Below, piece after piece: positions 22,840 through 34,813 of a DNA stretch of 64,000 nt. Made by a program: the position numbers and the translations under genes. The number at the start of each line of letters is the position of its first letter. The first letter of the stretch is position 1. The DNA comes from Inia geoffrensis. Taxonomy: Eukaryota; Chordata; Mammalia; Artiodactyla; Iniidae. The stretch is from contig CM070900.1 in assembly GCA_036417435.1 (NCBI GenBank), forward strand, positions 118,374,315-118,438,314. The letters are read 5' to 3'. The notes under the pieces were generated by a model. It did no database searches. It had not been told where the DNA came from and saw only the letters and a program-made list of their open reading frames with translations.

Positions 22840-24045
22840 AACATTTAGAAGTTTGCAATAAAATTAAAATGGAAAAAAAATATGATTATGATTGTAGTTT
22901 TATTAATCTGAAACATATCCTAGAAAATTAAAGGTCTTTCCCCTTAAAGTCCCATAATGAGGCCAGAGGGCAACTGTGTGGTCCTGCTTTCTGATCCAGT
23001 AGTCTGGGGATTTTTCCCTTTCAGTGTCACAAAAGACTTCAAAGCCCCCAGCATCATAAACTTTTGGTGGTGGTAATGATAAACTGATCCTGGATGCTTC
23101 AGGATGCCTATGGAGAGTGCATTAATGACTGGATTCAGGCAACCATTCTCAGTCAAGGTTTGTTAGAGTATGGTATGTTGGAGAATATTATATGTCTTTT
23201 TTATCTTCACTAAAGTCTCTGAATAAATGAAACTCTGTCCAGGAAGTTGGAGTTCTAACTACAAAACTGGTGTATCTCCTTTGAAACAAAGTACCAGAAC
23301 CAAAATTAAAACCAAAAAATTCACATCTCCGAGTCTGATGTGCAGATCTTAGGACCCTTCATGGAGTGTTAGTCTCTAGACTCTCCCTAGTTTAATGACA
23401 GTAACAATTTTGACCTCAGCCTGAATATATGAAGCTTGACATCAGTGGCATATGAACGCTCTGAGGAAAACAACAGACCCTTGTTCAGGTAGGATATAAC
23501 AATTTTCCATTCAAGGTGAATCACAGACAAATCTCTGCAGGAGAGAAGCTCTGCAAAGTATTGTCTGAGCCCATCACCATTCAACAAAGACTGCACTCTG
23601 GTTTATTTTTCATTTCAAAGTGTGTGTGTGTATGTGCTGTTTTCCCCTTCTACCCACTCATTTCTCCTCTGTGAACTCCTTTTTAACAGAAGGGGTTTTG
23701 GCAGAACGAAGGTGTGGAAAGAAATTCAAGCAGGCAGAAACAATGTTAGCTGAACACACAATGAGAGTTAACAGCATGACTCAGGAAAAGAGATTTTGGT
23801 TATTAAATCCCAGAAACTTTCTTCGATTGAGAAAAATTAGGATGGAATAATGTAAAAGAATAAAACAGGACTACAAGGCTAATAAATTACAGGATTCCCT
23901 CAATTAGAGACACTTTTAATTGTCACTTGGGACTTAAGTTCATTGAAAATGCTCATATTCACAAGTTTTCTCTAAGCCAAAGGGCATGGAATAAGAGTAT
24001 AGCAAGTACCTTTGGGTCCTGAGGCTTAGTGATGCCATTTTGAAA
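22840..24045. other. No recognised feature
   Basis: A short interrupted (GT)n sits at 23621-23632. Open frames of about 70-76 codons have no family signature. Confidence 0.45.
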
Positions 24046-24047
24046 AG

Positions 24048-24125
24048 TATTTTCATTCAGTCATTGGACAGGTATTGGTTGAGGATATACCATGTGCCAG
24101 GTACCCCTGAAGAAGAGGACCGTAT
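24048..24125 (-). repeat. L2 LINE 3' fragment
   Basis: 'CATTCAGTCATTGGACAGGT' and 'ATACCATGTGCCAGGTACC' are the antisense L2 terminus. Confidence 0.5.
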
Positions 24126-25166
24126 TAATACGCGTCTATGGTAAGACAGGTTTGCTCACATTTCCACTGGATTCAGTTCTTTTGAGGCACCAAAACCTTT
24201 CCAGATAGTTCTACTCCAGCAGTTCCTAATAACCCTGCTTTTTTGCCATCTCCTACAGCCAGAAAAACAAACAAACAAAAACCCAGGAATTAGGCAGAAG
24301 CGATGGGCAGGAGCTGCTCTGTTGTTGGACTAACGTGCAAAGACTTCAGAATGTGACTCAGGGTATATGTGCGTGTGGAGGGGTGCGGGGTGGTGGTGAG
24401 GAGGTTGAATTTTCAGCATAATCAAATCAAAGATATATTAAAAGGAGGAATATGAGTCTTCTAGAGCCCTGGTTAAGTTTTTCCAGAGGGTTTTTTAATT
24501 CATACAGTGCTACCTTTTTTGTTTGGTTTTTGTTTTTCTCCATCTATGGAAAGACTTAAGTAACAGCCAAGTTTCAGGAATATACATCATACTATTTTTT
24601 TCTTCACCCCCCCCACCAGGCCAAGAATCACCCTTCCCTTTAGCCAGTAGCAAAGATTAGGGTATAAAATTTACAAGATGTAAGAGGGGCATTGCTACAA
24701 TACAATTTCTGAAGGAAGGGTGTTGTGATTTTCCAGAGGTATAGGATTTTGGAGAAATAAAATATGGGAAAGTTGGGGATACTTAAAAAAGCAAAGTTCT
24801 TATTCAAGAGAGAGACTTTGAGGAGAAAAAATGGGGGTTGAACTAGGAAAGGAGGCAGTATTCATGTGAGACATTCTAGAGGCTACAGACTGTCTCATCA
24901 ACACCAAACCTCCTGGCAGTGAGGTTCCATTTTTGTAGGGTAGAAAGATACAGATGAGTTAGTGGTAAAGAATAATTTTCATAAAGATAAAATGAGTTTT
25001 CTGCAAATATAAAATGAACATGAATTAAAGAATTTAACTAATTTATAAATGAGGGAAGAAGTAGGAAGCTTCAAAGAAAATTTGGAGAAGATTCTATATA
25101 TACATTCAGAGAGAGAGGGAGGGAGAGAGAGAGAAGAAAGGTCAGGAATGAAATAAATTTGCTAAT
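24126..25166. other. No gene; small simple repeats only
   Basis: Contains (CAAA)n at about 24265-24285, a C-run at 24607-24614 and a (GA)n purine tract at 25107-25141. Confidence 0.5.
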
Positions 25167-25180
25167 AGAAACAAAACTGT

Positions 25181-25298
25181 TGTGATGAATTGGGCGATTG
25201 GGATGGACATGTATACACTGATGTGTATAAAATTGATGACTAATAAGGACCTGATATATAAAAAAATAAAAATAAAATTAAAAAATTTAAAAGAAAAA
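25181..25298 (+). mobile_element. 118-bp L1 3' terminus
   Basis: 'GGGATGGACATGTATACACT', 'ATGTGTATAAAATTGATGAC' and 'TAATAAGGACCTG' with an A-rich tail match the L1 3' end also inserted at 10847-10937. AAAACTGT flanks it (25173-25180 and 25299-25306), with further imperfect similarity upstream. Confidence 0.78.
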
Positions 25299-25306
25299 TA
25301 AAACTG

Positions 25307-25900
25307 TCTAATAGCCTACTGAGCAATAAATTGTAATGTTTGTATTATTGTTTCAACCAGGAGGAATTCAATTCTATCTGTACTGGGTAAAATTCATCTG
25401 CATAGTTATGAATAGGAATCATTTACATTGCCATGGAGAGGAATCAGTTGCAACTTAACTTCTACAATTTATTTAACCTCTAGACCTATAGAACATACAA
25501 TAGCCTGGAAAATTAATCAAAATTATATTTTCCTAGACAATCAGATTATCCTTTGAGGGTCCACCCGACAATAGGCAGCATGCCACTGAAAGGTAATTTA
25601 GTGATACCTTTTGCCTATTTCCAAGCTTAGAGGTTTTCTTAATCTTAGATTAGGGGACAACTGCTTTTTCACTCCCCTGTGTCTGTATAGTTCTGACATT
25701 AATAAAAAATCACTTAGATCTTCACGACATTTTAGAATCTATGTTCACTTTCAGAAAAGTAGCCAAAGAGTTATCCAGAATAGGGAAGGGAACAACCCCT
25801 ATTCTCCAGTCACCAGCAAGCATCTGAAAGTTTATTTCCTTGACCTTCCTGATCCTTAGAGGACAATTATCAACATAGCCTATAGGACAAAGTAAACTGT
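25307..25900. other. No recognised feature
   Basis: Unannotated sequence between two L1 fragments. Confidence 0.45.
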
Positions 25901-25913
25901 TCCTTTTCTGCAG

Positions 25914-26841
25914 ATATATTCCCAGGAGTGGAATTGCTGGATCATATAGTAGTTCTATTTTTAGTTTTAAGAAAACTCCATACTGTTTTCTACAGTGGCT
26001 GCACCAATCTACATTCCCACCAACAGTTCTGTTTTCTTCACATCCTTGACAACATTTGTTATTTGTAGACTTTTTGATGATAGCCATTCTGACAGGTGTG
26101 AGGTAATACCTCATTGTGGTTTTAATTTGCGTTTCTCTGATTAAAAACGTTGAGCATATTTTCATATGCCTGATGGACATTTACATGTCTTCTTTGGAAA
26201 AATGTCTATTCAGGTCTTCTGCTCATTTTTAAATCAGGTTGGTCTTTTGACATTGACTTGTATAAGCTGTTTATATTTTGGATATTAACCCCTTATTGGT
26301 CATATCATTTGCAAATATTTTCTCCCATTCAATAGGTTGTCTTTTCTTTTCCACTCTTGGGTATTTATCCAAAACAAAAACAAAAACACTAATGTAAATA
26401 AATGGATAAAGAAGATGTGGTATAAATATACAATGGAATACTACTCAGCCGTAAAAAAGAATGAAATTTTGCCATTTGCTGCAATGTGGATGAACTTGGA
26501 GGGCATTATACCAGGTGAAATAAGTCAGACAGAGAAAAACAAAAACTATATGTTTTTATATGTGAAATCTCAAAATTAAAACTAGTGAACATAACAAAAA
26601 AAAGAAAAAGGCTCACAGGTGTAGAAGACAAACTGGTGATTATCAGTGAGGAGAAGGTAGGGGGGAAGGACAAGATAGAAGTAGGGGATTAAGAGGTACA
26701 AACTACTATGTATAAAATAAATAAACTATAAGGATGGTTGTACAGCACAGGGAATATAGCCAATATTTTATAATAATATAAATGGGCTATAATCTATAAA
26801 AAATGAAGACAGCCTGATGCATTTTAAAAATAAATAAAATA
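25914..26841. mobile_element. L1 with internal inversion (twin priming)
   Basis: The left part (25914 to about 26346) is L1 ORF2 in antisense, for example 'CAGGAGTGGAATTGCTGGAT' and 'TGACAGGTGTGAGGTAATAC'. The right part (about 26350-26841) is the end of ORF2 plus 3'UTR in sense, with 'TACTACTCAGCCGTAAAAAA' and an A-rich end. One duplication, TCCTTTTCTGCAG at 25901-25913 and TCCTTTTCTACAG at 26842-26854, encloses both parts, so they arrived in one event. Both parts include the 'CCACTC-TGGG-AT-TAT' L1 site, so a short stretch is duplicated at the inversion junction. Confidence 0.88.
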
Positions 26842-26854
26842 TCCTTTTCTACAG

Positions 26855-27252
26855 TATTGTGATGCAAGAATAGATTTTCTAGATGATCTAATAGAATATT
26901 ACTTGAATGTACTCTTCATTATCTGAATAGTTTATTCAACATGTTCTTTATATTTAAGTATCCTGACTTCTTTTTAAATGAGACAGTTGGGTCCTATAGA
27001 TTCTGAATTTATTAGGAATTTTCTATCTGCCCACCTGAAGACACATTGTTCCTATGGTTTGGGGTATGGTATAGTGTGTAGGTGCCAGGCTAAAAACTAA
27101 CCTGGGTGGGCACAAAGGTCTTGAGCAATATTATAATGGGATAAGAGAGTACACAAAGAGATATAGTTTGGCCAGACCTAGAGGAAAATGATTCAGTACA
27201 ACAGCTGACCACAGAGAGTAGATAAGGCACACCAAAACTTTATGAAAAAAAA
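26855..27252. other. No recognised feature
   Basis: Unannotated sequence between two L1 insertions. Confidence 0.45.
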
Positions 27253-27265
27253 AACAGGCAAACTA

Positions 27266-27589
27266 GAACTACCATACGACCCAGCAATCTCACTACTGGG
27301 CATATACCCTGAGAAAACCATAATTCAAAAAGAGACATGTACTACAATGTTCATTGCAGCACTATTTACAATCGCCAGGACATGGAAGCAACCTAAGTGT
27401 CCATCATCGGATGAATGGATAAAAAAGATGTGGCACATATACACAATGGAATATTACTCAGCCATAACAAGAAATGAAATTGAGTTATTTGTAGTGAGGT
27501 GGATGGAACTAGAGTCTGTCATACAGAGTGAAGTAAGTCAGAAAGAGAAAAACAAATACCGTATGCTAACACATATATATGGAATCTAA
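27266..27589 (+). pseudogene. L1 ORF2 C-terminal fragment
   Basis: The residues LLGIYPEK, WIKKMWHIYTMEYYSAI and EVSQKEKNKYRM are the conserved end of ORF2p, close to the normal stop. No endonuclease or RT is present, so the fragment has no function by itself. The open frame shows the insertion is younger than the 9303-15390 L1. Confidence 0.85.
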
Positions 27590-27947
27590 AAAAACGGTTA
27601 TGAAGAACCTAGGGGCAGGACGGGAATAAAGACTCAGACCTACTAGAGAATGGATTTGAGGACACAGGGAGGGGGAAGGGTAAGCTGTGGCAAAGTGAGA
27701 GAGTGGCATGGACTTATATATGCTACCAAATGTAAAATAGCTAGTGGGAAGCAGCCGCATAGCACAAGGAGATCAGCTCGGTGCTTTGTGATCACTTAGA
27801 GGAGTGGGATAGGGAGGGTGGGAGGGAGACACAAGAGGGAGGAGATATGGGGATATATGTATATGTATAGGTGATTCACTTTGTTATACAGCAGAAACTA
27901 ACACACCATTGTAAAGCAATTATATTCCAATAAAGATATTTAAAAAT
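27266..27947 (+). mobile_element. 5'-truncated, relatively young L1
   Basis: Starts in the last part of ORF2 ('CCATACGACCCAGCAATCTC') and ends 'CACCATTGTAAAGCAATTAT' then 'TCCAATAAAG', the cetartiodactyl L1 3' end. The frame to 27589 stays open for about 100 ORF2 C-terminal residues (LLGIYPEK, YTMEYYSAI). A probable duplication is AACAGGCAAACTA (27253-27265) and AACAGGCATAACTA (27948-27961). Confidence 0.88.
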
Positions 27948-27981
27948 AACAGGCATAACTATGATGAAATTTTAAAAATAA

Positions 27982-28193
27982 GGCTTCCCTGGTGGCACAG
28001 TGGTTGAGAGTCCGCCTGCCGATGCAGGGGACACGGGTTCGTGCCCTGGTCCGCGAAGATCCCACATGCCGTGGAGCGGCCAGGCCCGTGAGCCACGGCC
28101 GCAGAGCCTGCGCGTCCAGAGCCTGTGCTCCGCAACGGGAGAGGCCACAACAGTGAGAGGCCCGCGTACCACAAAAAAAAAAAAAAAAAAAAA
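27982..28193 (+). mobile_element. CHR-2-like tRNA-derived SINE
   Basis: Head 'GGCTTCCCTGGTGGCACAGT', B-box region 'CGGGTTCGTGCCC', body end 'GAGAGGCCCGCGTACCAC' and an A tail of about 20 bases. It lies 20 bp after an L1 end. I could not define a clear target duplication. Confidence 0.92.
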
Positions 28194-28325
28194 TCAGTAT
28201 TAGGAGGTCCTGTTCAACAACCAGCAGCTACTGGAAAAAGTTCCATTCATAAATCATGCCAATAGCAGTCAGAAATCTGTGGATCCAGGTAACAGAACCC
28301 AGCCTACTTACTCCAGAGACAGCAT

Positions 28326-28894
28326 TGTAGGGGAACAAAATTTGGCACCCCAAAATATGTCTCTTTATCATGAGGATTAATTTAGGCTGATTAATTTTTA
28401 AGAAACAGAAGACTTGGGAAGTCTTTCTTTCTACCTCCCCCTTAGCTGCCTAAAGAATGTAGACAGACGACCTATTCTAGGAAGGGAGCTATCACCACAG
28501 ATAACCATAGTATGAAGTAGGTGTGATAGAGAGGAACCTAGCATAGTCCGTGTTAAAATTCCTTTCTGTGCCGCACTGTCTCTTAGTGGCTCAAATATTT
28601 GTTTACCAAACATTTGCTTTTCCATCTCCATGTGAATTACCTTCTTCTCCTTTTAAGTCCCAAACCAATACACTCAACATCCTAACATCCTCTTTTGCCT
28701 TTAGCTAAAAGTGGTACTTCAGTGAAGGCTTCAGCCATTTTGGCAAGTTACTGAGTTTTCCGGGTCTCTCCCACGTATACATGTTATTAAACCTTTGTTT
28801 GATTTTCTCCTGTTTGTGTGTCTCCTGTCAATTTAACTCTTAGACCAGCCAGAAGAACCTAGAAGGACAGAGGAAAATTTCTTTCTCCCTGACA
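28326..28894 (+). mobile_element. Solo ERV LTR (gammaretrovirus-like, ERV1)
   Basis: Begins TGTAGGGG and ends CCCTGACA, with probable 4-bp flanks GCAT (28322-28325) and GCAC (28895-28898). An ATTAAA poly-A signal lies at 28786-28791, followed by 'GTTTGATTTTCTCCTGTTTG' and 'CTTAGACCAGCCAGAAGAAC', a U5 end seen in artiodactyl ERV LTRs. No internal viral genes are present. Confidence 0.7.
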
Positions 28895-30385
28895 GCACTA
28901 AGCAGAGTAACCAAGGCTACAACCATGAATAAGTAACTTCGATGTAAGCCAAACTTTGGACAGTGTAGCTTTTCGGGAAACATGTTTTTTCTTTGGCACA
29001 GTCTATCGATATATAGTTGGCTTAAGATAAATTTGGTGAGATGCACCTATGGGATTAAGAAGGACCATGTGAAAGTCCTATAGGCAAGACTGCATTCCTT
29101 GATATACCTAGGAAAGATTGCTAGAGTTACCAGTAGTACTAAGAGTGGGGCTAAGACTTGTTTTAAGAAGATATTAAAAACTGGAGTAGGAATGATTCTG
29201 GGATGGAAGTGGGAATAGACTCACTATTAGGAAATTCTGAAGGCAATGGCACAAACACAAATCTAAAAATAGATAACATCTTATTCAATTCTCTTTTCAT
29301 TCTGAGCAAAACTTAATAGAGTTTGTCTTGTTGACCATCCTACCTAACACTCTGGGCTGCCAGTTGGCTCTTGGTATGGAAAGACTTGTACATGTGAGCT
29401 TATCATTCTGCAATGTGTACATTCTTTTTATCTGTCAACTTTTAATAAGTGATCACAATCCCCTCTTTTATAAAATCCTGCCCCTTACAGACTTGCTACA
29501 TAAATTGACATATATTTCAAGTATTTCCCTTACCTGTTCTCCAGGTTTCAATCTTCCAATCTTTACCATTTTACATATGTCATTTCCATCTATTTTTATG
29601 ATTATTTATTCCATGGCTTTCAAAGTTAATGTTCTTGTATCTGGACATTCTGTTGATTTAAACCTAATTTTCAACCTGTCTTTAAGATATTATTTCTACT
29701 CTGCAGCCCCTTGCTTCCTAACTTTTTAGTTATCGATACCCCTCAACCACTGTGTAGTAGATGTAGCTCATACTAATTCTACCAGCCCACTAGACCTGAT
29801 TATTAAATATTCAGGGCTTTTGTTAAGTGGGCTGTTAAATTCGTCATGGTAGGAATATTTAATCCTGGGAAATTTGTAGTTCCTGAAAATGTCCACTTTA
29901 CACAAAATAGTAATAAATTGTGGTAGAACTAGTATATGGGTCTTCTCTGTTCCAGCTCCTGCCATAGGCATTTTGTGATTCATGGTATAAGACAATGTTG
30001 AAATGCAATTAATTAAATAATTCAGTTGTTTCATCTAGTCCAATATAATGTTTGTAGCTAAATATAAGGAAGGAAGTGATACTATATATATTTTAATAAA
30101 AAATATAACTGTAAGAGGATTTAGATGCTTCAGTTCCTAAAATAGGGTTAAATATGTGAGGCTTACTCTATAAAGACTTCTCCCTCCTAAGCATTTCAAA
30201 TGAATTTTATATGGTTGGTACAAAGCTCAACTGTGGTTATGGAACTTGATGGGTTAATGTCTCCCACTAAATAAAGATAACAGAATAAATTAATATTACT
30301 TTTCTATAAATTTCTATATTAAAATGGTGGTAGATATAGTGGTCACATTAAATGCCAGGAAATGTATGTCATGAAATAAAGACTT
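28895..30385. other. No recognised feature
   Basis: A 133-codon frame at 29328-29729 (+) is hydrophobic and AT-rich but shows no family signature or gene context. No repeats identified. Confidence 0.45.
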
Positions 30386-30401
30386 AAAAATATACTGTGC
30401 A

Positions 30402-30614
30402 GGGCTTCCCTGGTGGCGCAGTGGTTGAGAGTCCGCCTGCCGATGCAGGGGATACGGGTTCGTGCCCCGGTCTGGGAAGATCCCACATGCCGCGGAGCGG
30501 CTGGGCCCGTGAGCCATGGCCGCTGAGCCTGCGCGTCCGGAGCCTGTGCTCCGCAACGGGAGAGGCCACAACAGTGAGAGGCCCGCATACCGCAAAAAAA
30601 AAAAAAAAAAAAAA
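30402..30614 (+). mobile_element. CHR-2 SINE, freshest copy in the window
   Basis: The body is close to the CHR consensus, with intact A box (TGGTGGCGCAGTGG) and B box (GGGTTCGTGCC), and an uninterrupted A tail. A perfect 16-bp duplication AAAAATATACTGTGCA lies at 30386-30401 and 30615-30630. Confidence 0.95.
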
Positions 30615-30630
30615 AAAAATATACTGTGCA

Positions 30631-31795
30631 AACTGGAAATGTCTATTATTAATTGACATCTATCACTGGTAAATTAAACCAGTTAATTTCCCCACCGCTA
30701 CCAAATGTCACAAACGTTCAGCCCTAAATTACAACCTACGCTGCCTCTACCCCTTGCTTTATGGAGTCATGTTTCCTTTAAGGACCAGCTACTTGTTCTT
30801 TTGAGAAAGCTGTCACCATCGTTCCTGCAGAGCCAGCTCTTGACAGAGACTTTCTTCCGTTAAAAGAATCTCAACAGGAAACCCTGTTATCTCTTCTGAC
30901 TATGACTCAAGCTGACCAGAAGTCCCTAAAGATAAGAGCTCACATATCAAGTTTCTTTTCCTTGTTGACTTTTTAACGCTCCTTTAAAACTTCTTTCCAT
31001 TGAACTATCTTTGTAACCCATTCTGTCAACTAACTTCTGCATCATTTAATCACCACCCCTTAGCATTAAAAGCAAAATCTTTATCAATAAGGGTATGAAC
31101 AGTGTCTGACAATTGGGAGATCCTTCCACTTCTTCGGTCCCCTCATTGAATTGTTGACTCATGCTCATTGATTAAGATTTAAGCATTCCTCTCTTCCCAC
31201 TGCTATGATCTTAGTTCAAACTTTTATCTTACTGTTTGCATCAACAATTACAAGTTTCTTTGTTGTTCTCTTTGCATCAAGTTTTTGCTTCCACTATATT
31301 TTTAAAAGGCCTTCAGAGTTATTGTTCCAAAATATAAACCATATCGTTCAACCTAGAGAGGGTAATTTTTGTATTCTTAGGATTCGGCACTATCTAGATC
31401 AAAGTTTATATCTTTAAAATGTTTGATACATCAAAGATAAAAATATTTGAACAATGGATTATTAATAATGATTTTTCTGGCTATAAATGCTATAACTATT
31501 CTGTATAATAGAGAAGTACATTAAAACATTAAAAAATTACTTCAAATACTATATTTCAGAGATGGGCATTATTAACATACTGTTATATCTTTTTGTGTAC
31601 ACATAGGTTTCCTGGCTATGAAGTTTGGTAATATCATAAAATAGCTGAGCCCAGCCTGATGATGGTTGGGATGAGGTTGTTCTCCCAGAAAATGAAGCAA
31701 ATCCTACTTACCTTATTTAGAATGAAATAGCATTTGGTTTGCTTTCTTTTTTTCCCTGTCTTACTAAGAATGGCAACCTCTTTAAAATGTTAACT
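30631..31795. other. No recognised feature
   Basis: No gene or repeat family recognised. Confidence 0.45.
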
Positions 31796-31799
31796 CTAA

Positions 31800-32560
31800 A
31801 TTCATTCACATTTATTAACACTTTGTATATGTAGCACATAGTGGCTTACACAGTAGATGACTAGGCTGTGCTCTTGCCCTCCCTCCAACAGGGAGACTTG
31901 TGACAAGCACATAAGTTTTTTTTTTTTTTTTTTTTTAATGAATTAAAATGGCACCAAAGACATTAGAAACAAAGTGAGTGTTTCTGAAGAAAAGATTGCT
32001 TTCTCCTAGGGTCATGGAAACTTCATGGATGGCTAGCAGTTAAACTGAATTTTGAAATGTAGGTGCACAAATGGAAGAACTACTAACACAAATGACTAGA
32101 AAAAGGAAAGCTGGGAGTAGGCTTGGAAGAAGCTGTGTCACTGAGTGTATGATGAGATGCAAGATACAGCTGGAGGATGGATCAGGTCGAGGCAGAGGAA
32201 AACCTGCATTCAAGGAGTAAGCTTGCATTATTTGGTAGAGTGGGAGCATACTTGAGTGTTTCTGTTCAGAAAAAAGACAGAACTATAGTTGTGCATTAGG
32301 AAGACATACCCAACAATGGCATATAAGACCCCTGAGGGAGGGAAGAGCTCAGAGTTAGAGAGAGCGGTTTCAGAGGGCAGGTTGGAGGAAGCGAGAGCCT
32401 GAATGAGAGTAGTGGCTGTGAAGGCAGGAGGGGAAGGGACAATTTAGGAAACAATGAGGATGGAGAGTGACTAGACTCATTGGCTGAATGTGATGAATGT
32501 GATGAGAAAGGTAGTGAAGAGATTAAGAACATTGTCAGTATCTTAATCCAGGATAACCAG
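31800..32560 (-). repeat. Long L2 LINE fragment
   Basis: 'GTATATGTAGCACATAGTGG' and 'GCTCTTGCCCTCCCTCCAAC' fit the antisense L2 3' end. Later blocks such as 'CTGAATGAGAGTAGTGGCTG' and 'GACTAGACTCATTGGCTGAA' fit its upstream part. A T-run at 31918-31936 interrupts it. Confidence 0.55.
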
Positions 32561-34554
32561 GAGAGTGAGATGTCCTGAAGAGTTTAAAACAGTGGGGAAG
32601 GGAGAAGAGAATTTAGATGAAAGATGACTTGTTTCAGATGTGGGAATTTTAAGTGTTAATTAACTCTTAATATGGAGGCATTTTTCAGTATCAGGTTCAA
32701 CTTACTTTCAGAACTTTTTATTGCTATTATCAATACTTTAGCTCAACTATTCTTCTTTGAAAAGGCAATTTAGGCCATTTGTCCCTGGCGTGCTAATTTC
32801 CTTTCCACTTTATGCTTTTACCTCTAGGATATTTCTACCCTGTAATCATGTCCTCACTTTTTACAGTGTATAAAATTGGTTCTCAGAGTCCCTTCCCCTC
32901 TGTTCTGCCCTGTAATCTGTGTGTCCTGCCTGTAATCTTGCTTTGACTGTTCTCACTGATCTGGCTAACCTTGAATGAAACCTGGCTGGAGCTATGCTGT
33001 CTGTGTCTACCCAAAGGGCGGGATATTCACCTTAGAGACGCATGCTTGAAATCAAAGTTCAGTGAAATATTTTGCATAATACTTAATGGGAGTGGGTGAT
33101 AGGTACACTGTATGTTCTTTGAAATTATTTGGTTTGATTTAGAAATCAAAACTTAAAACTTGGACAAGCTGCCATTTTTTGTTGTTATTGAGTAATAATT
33201 CAAGGTTTGGTAAAACAAATCAGCATATTTACTAGGGTGTTCCAAATGACTCTCTTACCTCTAATTGTTTAAAGGGAATTTTCCAAGCTAAACTATTGTT
33301 TTGCAATCCAAAGACAGTTCCAAACTGAATTATAATTGCTTTTGCCCTACGTTATAGGTGTAAAACACAAAATTATTTTTTTCATTCGGGTCATTGTTTC
33401 TCAGTTGTGATTCTGGTCCTGATTTCAATATTGCCCCCACATTCTTTCTGATAACTGTATACCAGAGGAAACAGTGACTAGGAATAGTGCCAACTTGGAA
33501 TTTACATAATTACATGGTAATACTCAACTTATGTGGGATTTATATAATACCATATTTGCTTGCAAGGTTTTCTGCCTTTAATATTAATATCAATAGTAAC
33601 TGAGGGAATTTTTGTTTCAAGGAACAATGGAAACCTCGATTGTTCACTCTTTAGAGGTGAAGTATGGGAAAACTCATGACTGAGCAGTATGGGACATTCT
33701 AATTTTACAAACTCCCTGTATATAGTTCTGGACTCCATTCTATGGGTTTCATTCCCCAAACCAGTGATTTCTTATTAATGTAACATTGATTACATTCTCC
33801 CTCTTTACAATAATAATGTAATGTATAACTACGTCTCTTTTCTCTGTCATGCCCTCTAATCCATGTGCTGCTTTTAACGCTTGTGTGGTAACTGCAACTC
33901 CACTGAGACAAGGTTGTTGGCTCCACATGAGAAGGGCAGGACTCGTGCTGTACAGAAATCTGCATCAGGTCAAAGGGCAGGGAGACTGCATCATGCTTGT
34001 GTGAGTTTGTCAGCAAGTAATTCTAAAATACTTGGACTGTGTCATCAAGAGAGCTTTTGCTGGTTTCTGGTACTAACAAAATCTCTTTTTATCATTAAAA
34101 AAAAAAAGCAAAGAGAAAAGTGATACAGAAACCAGAATAATGTTTCCTTACTTTTTTGCAGTTGTTGCTTTGGGGAAAAAATGAATTTTAAAGAAACACA
34201 ATATGGTTTTATGTCACTCATGTTAAAATAAAGAATAATCATCCTTTTAAAATTACTAAAATTACTCTATGACCTGTTTTGACTCCAAATCTCGACTGTT
34301 CCCTTGTTGTTGTTGTTAATCATGACTCACAGATGCTGACAGCCAAACGCAGGTTTTCTTGACCAGTCTACTATTCTTTCACTGACTTGGTAGTCATAAA
34401 ACTAAGGTCATTTCCCATAGACGAGATGTTAAAGTAAGGCTATGGACTGCAGCTAAACACAAACACATTCTTCTAGGTGACGAATACTTTTCTAGGCTAT
34501 AATGTTGCAAATATATACATATATATATATATTTTTTTTCTTTTTCCCTTGCTT
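32561..34554. other. No recognised feature
   Basis: Contains 32900-33000, rich in TGTAATC repeats ('CCCTGTAATCTGTGTGTCC', 'CTGCCTGTAATCTTGC'), and a (TTG)n at 34302-34316. No gene recognised. Confidence 0.45.
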
Positions 34555-34573
34555 AAAAAGTTTTTGAACCTGA

Positions 34574-34794
34574 TCTGGAACAGAACCCGCAATATCTCTG
34601 AGGTTAATGAGCATTACCCCCCACACCAGAAAGTTCCCTTGTACTGCTTCCTAGTCAATATGCAACCCTGGCCCCGGCCCCAGGCAACCATTGTTCTACT
34701 TTCGGTCACTATAGTTTAGATTTGCCTATTATTGGTTTTCAAATAAATGGAATCAAACAGTGTGTATTCTTTTGCTCAGCAAAAAAAAAAAAAA
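34574..34794 (+). mobile_element. Retrocopy of a non-L1, non-CHR polyadenylated transcript
   Basis: A 19-bp duplication (AAAAAGTTTTTGAACCTGA at 34555-34573; one mismatch at 34795-34813) encloses 221 bp ending in an A run that starts at 34781. AATAAA at 34742-34747 lies 33 bases before the tail, as in an mRNA 3' end. The body is not a CHR SINE. Its later part ('GATTTGCCTATTATTGG', 'AAATGGAATCAAACAGTG') resembles an old L1 in antisense, so the source transcript probably ran through such a repeat. Confidence 0.75.
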
Positions 34795-34813
34795 AAAAAG
34801 TTATTGAACCTGA

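Noticed and set aside
30402..30475. tRNA gene
   Set aside because: The A-box and B-box motifs are real but belong to the tRNA-derived head of the SINE. There is no full cloverleaf and no 3' terminator.
31918..31936. Poly-T run as the tail of a minus-strand retroelement
   Set aside because: No SINE or L1 body follows and no target duplication is visible. L2-like sequence lies on both sides.
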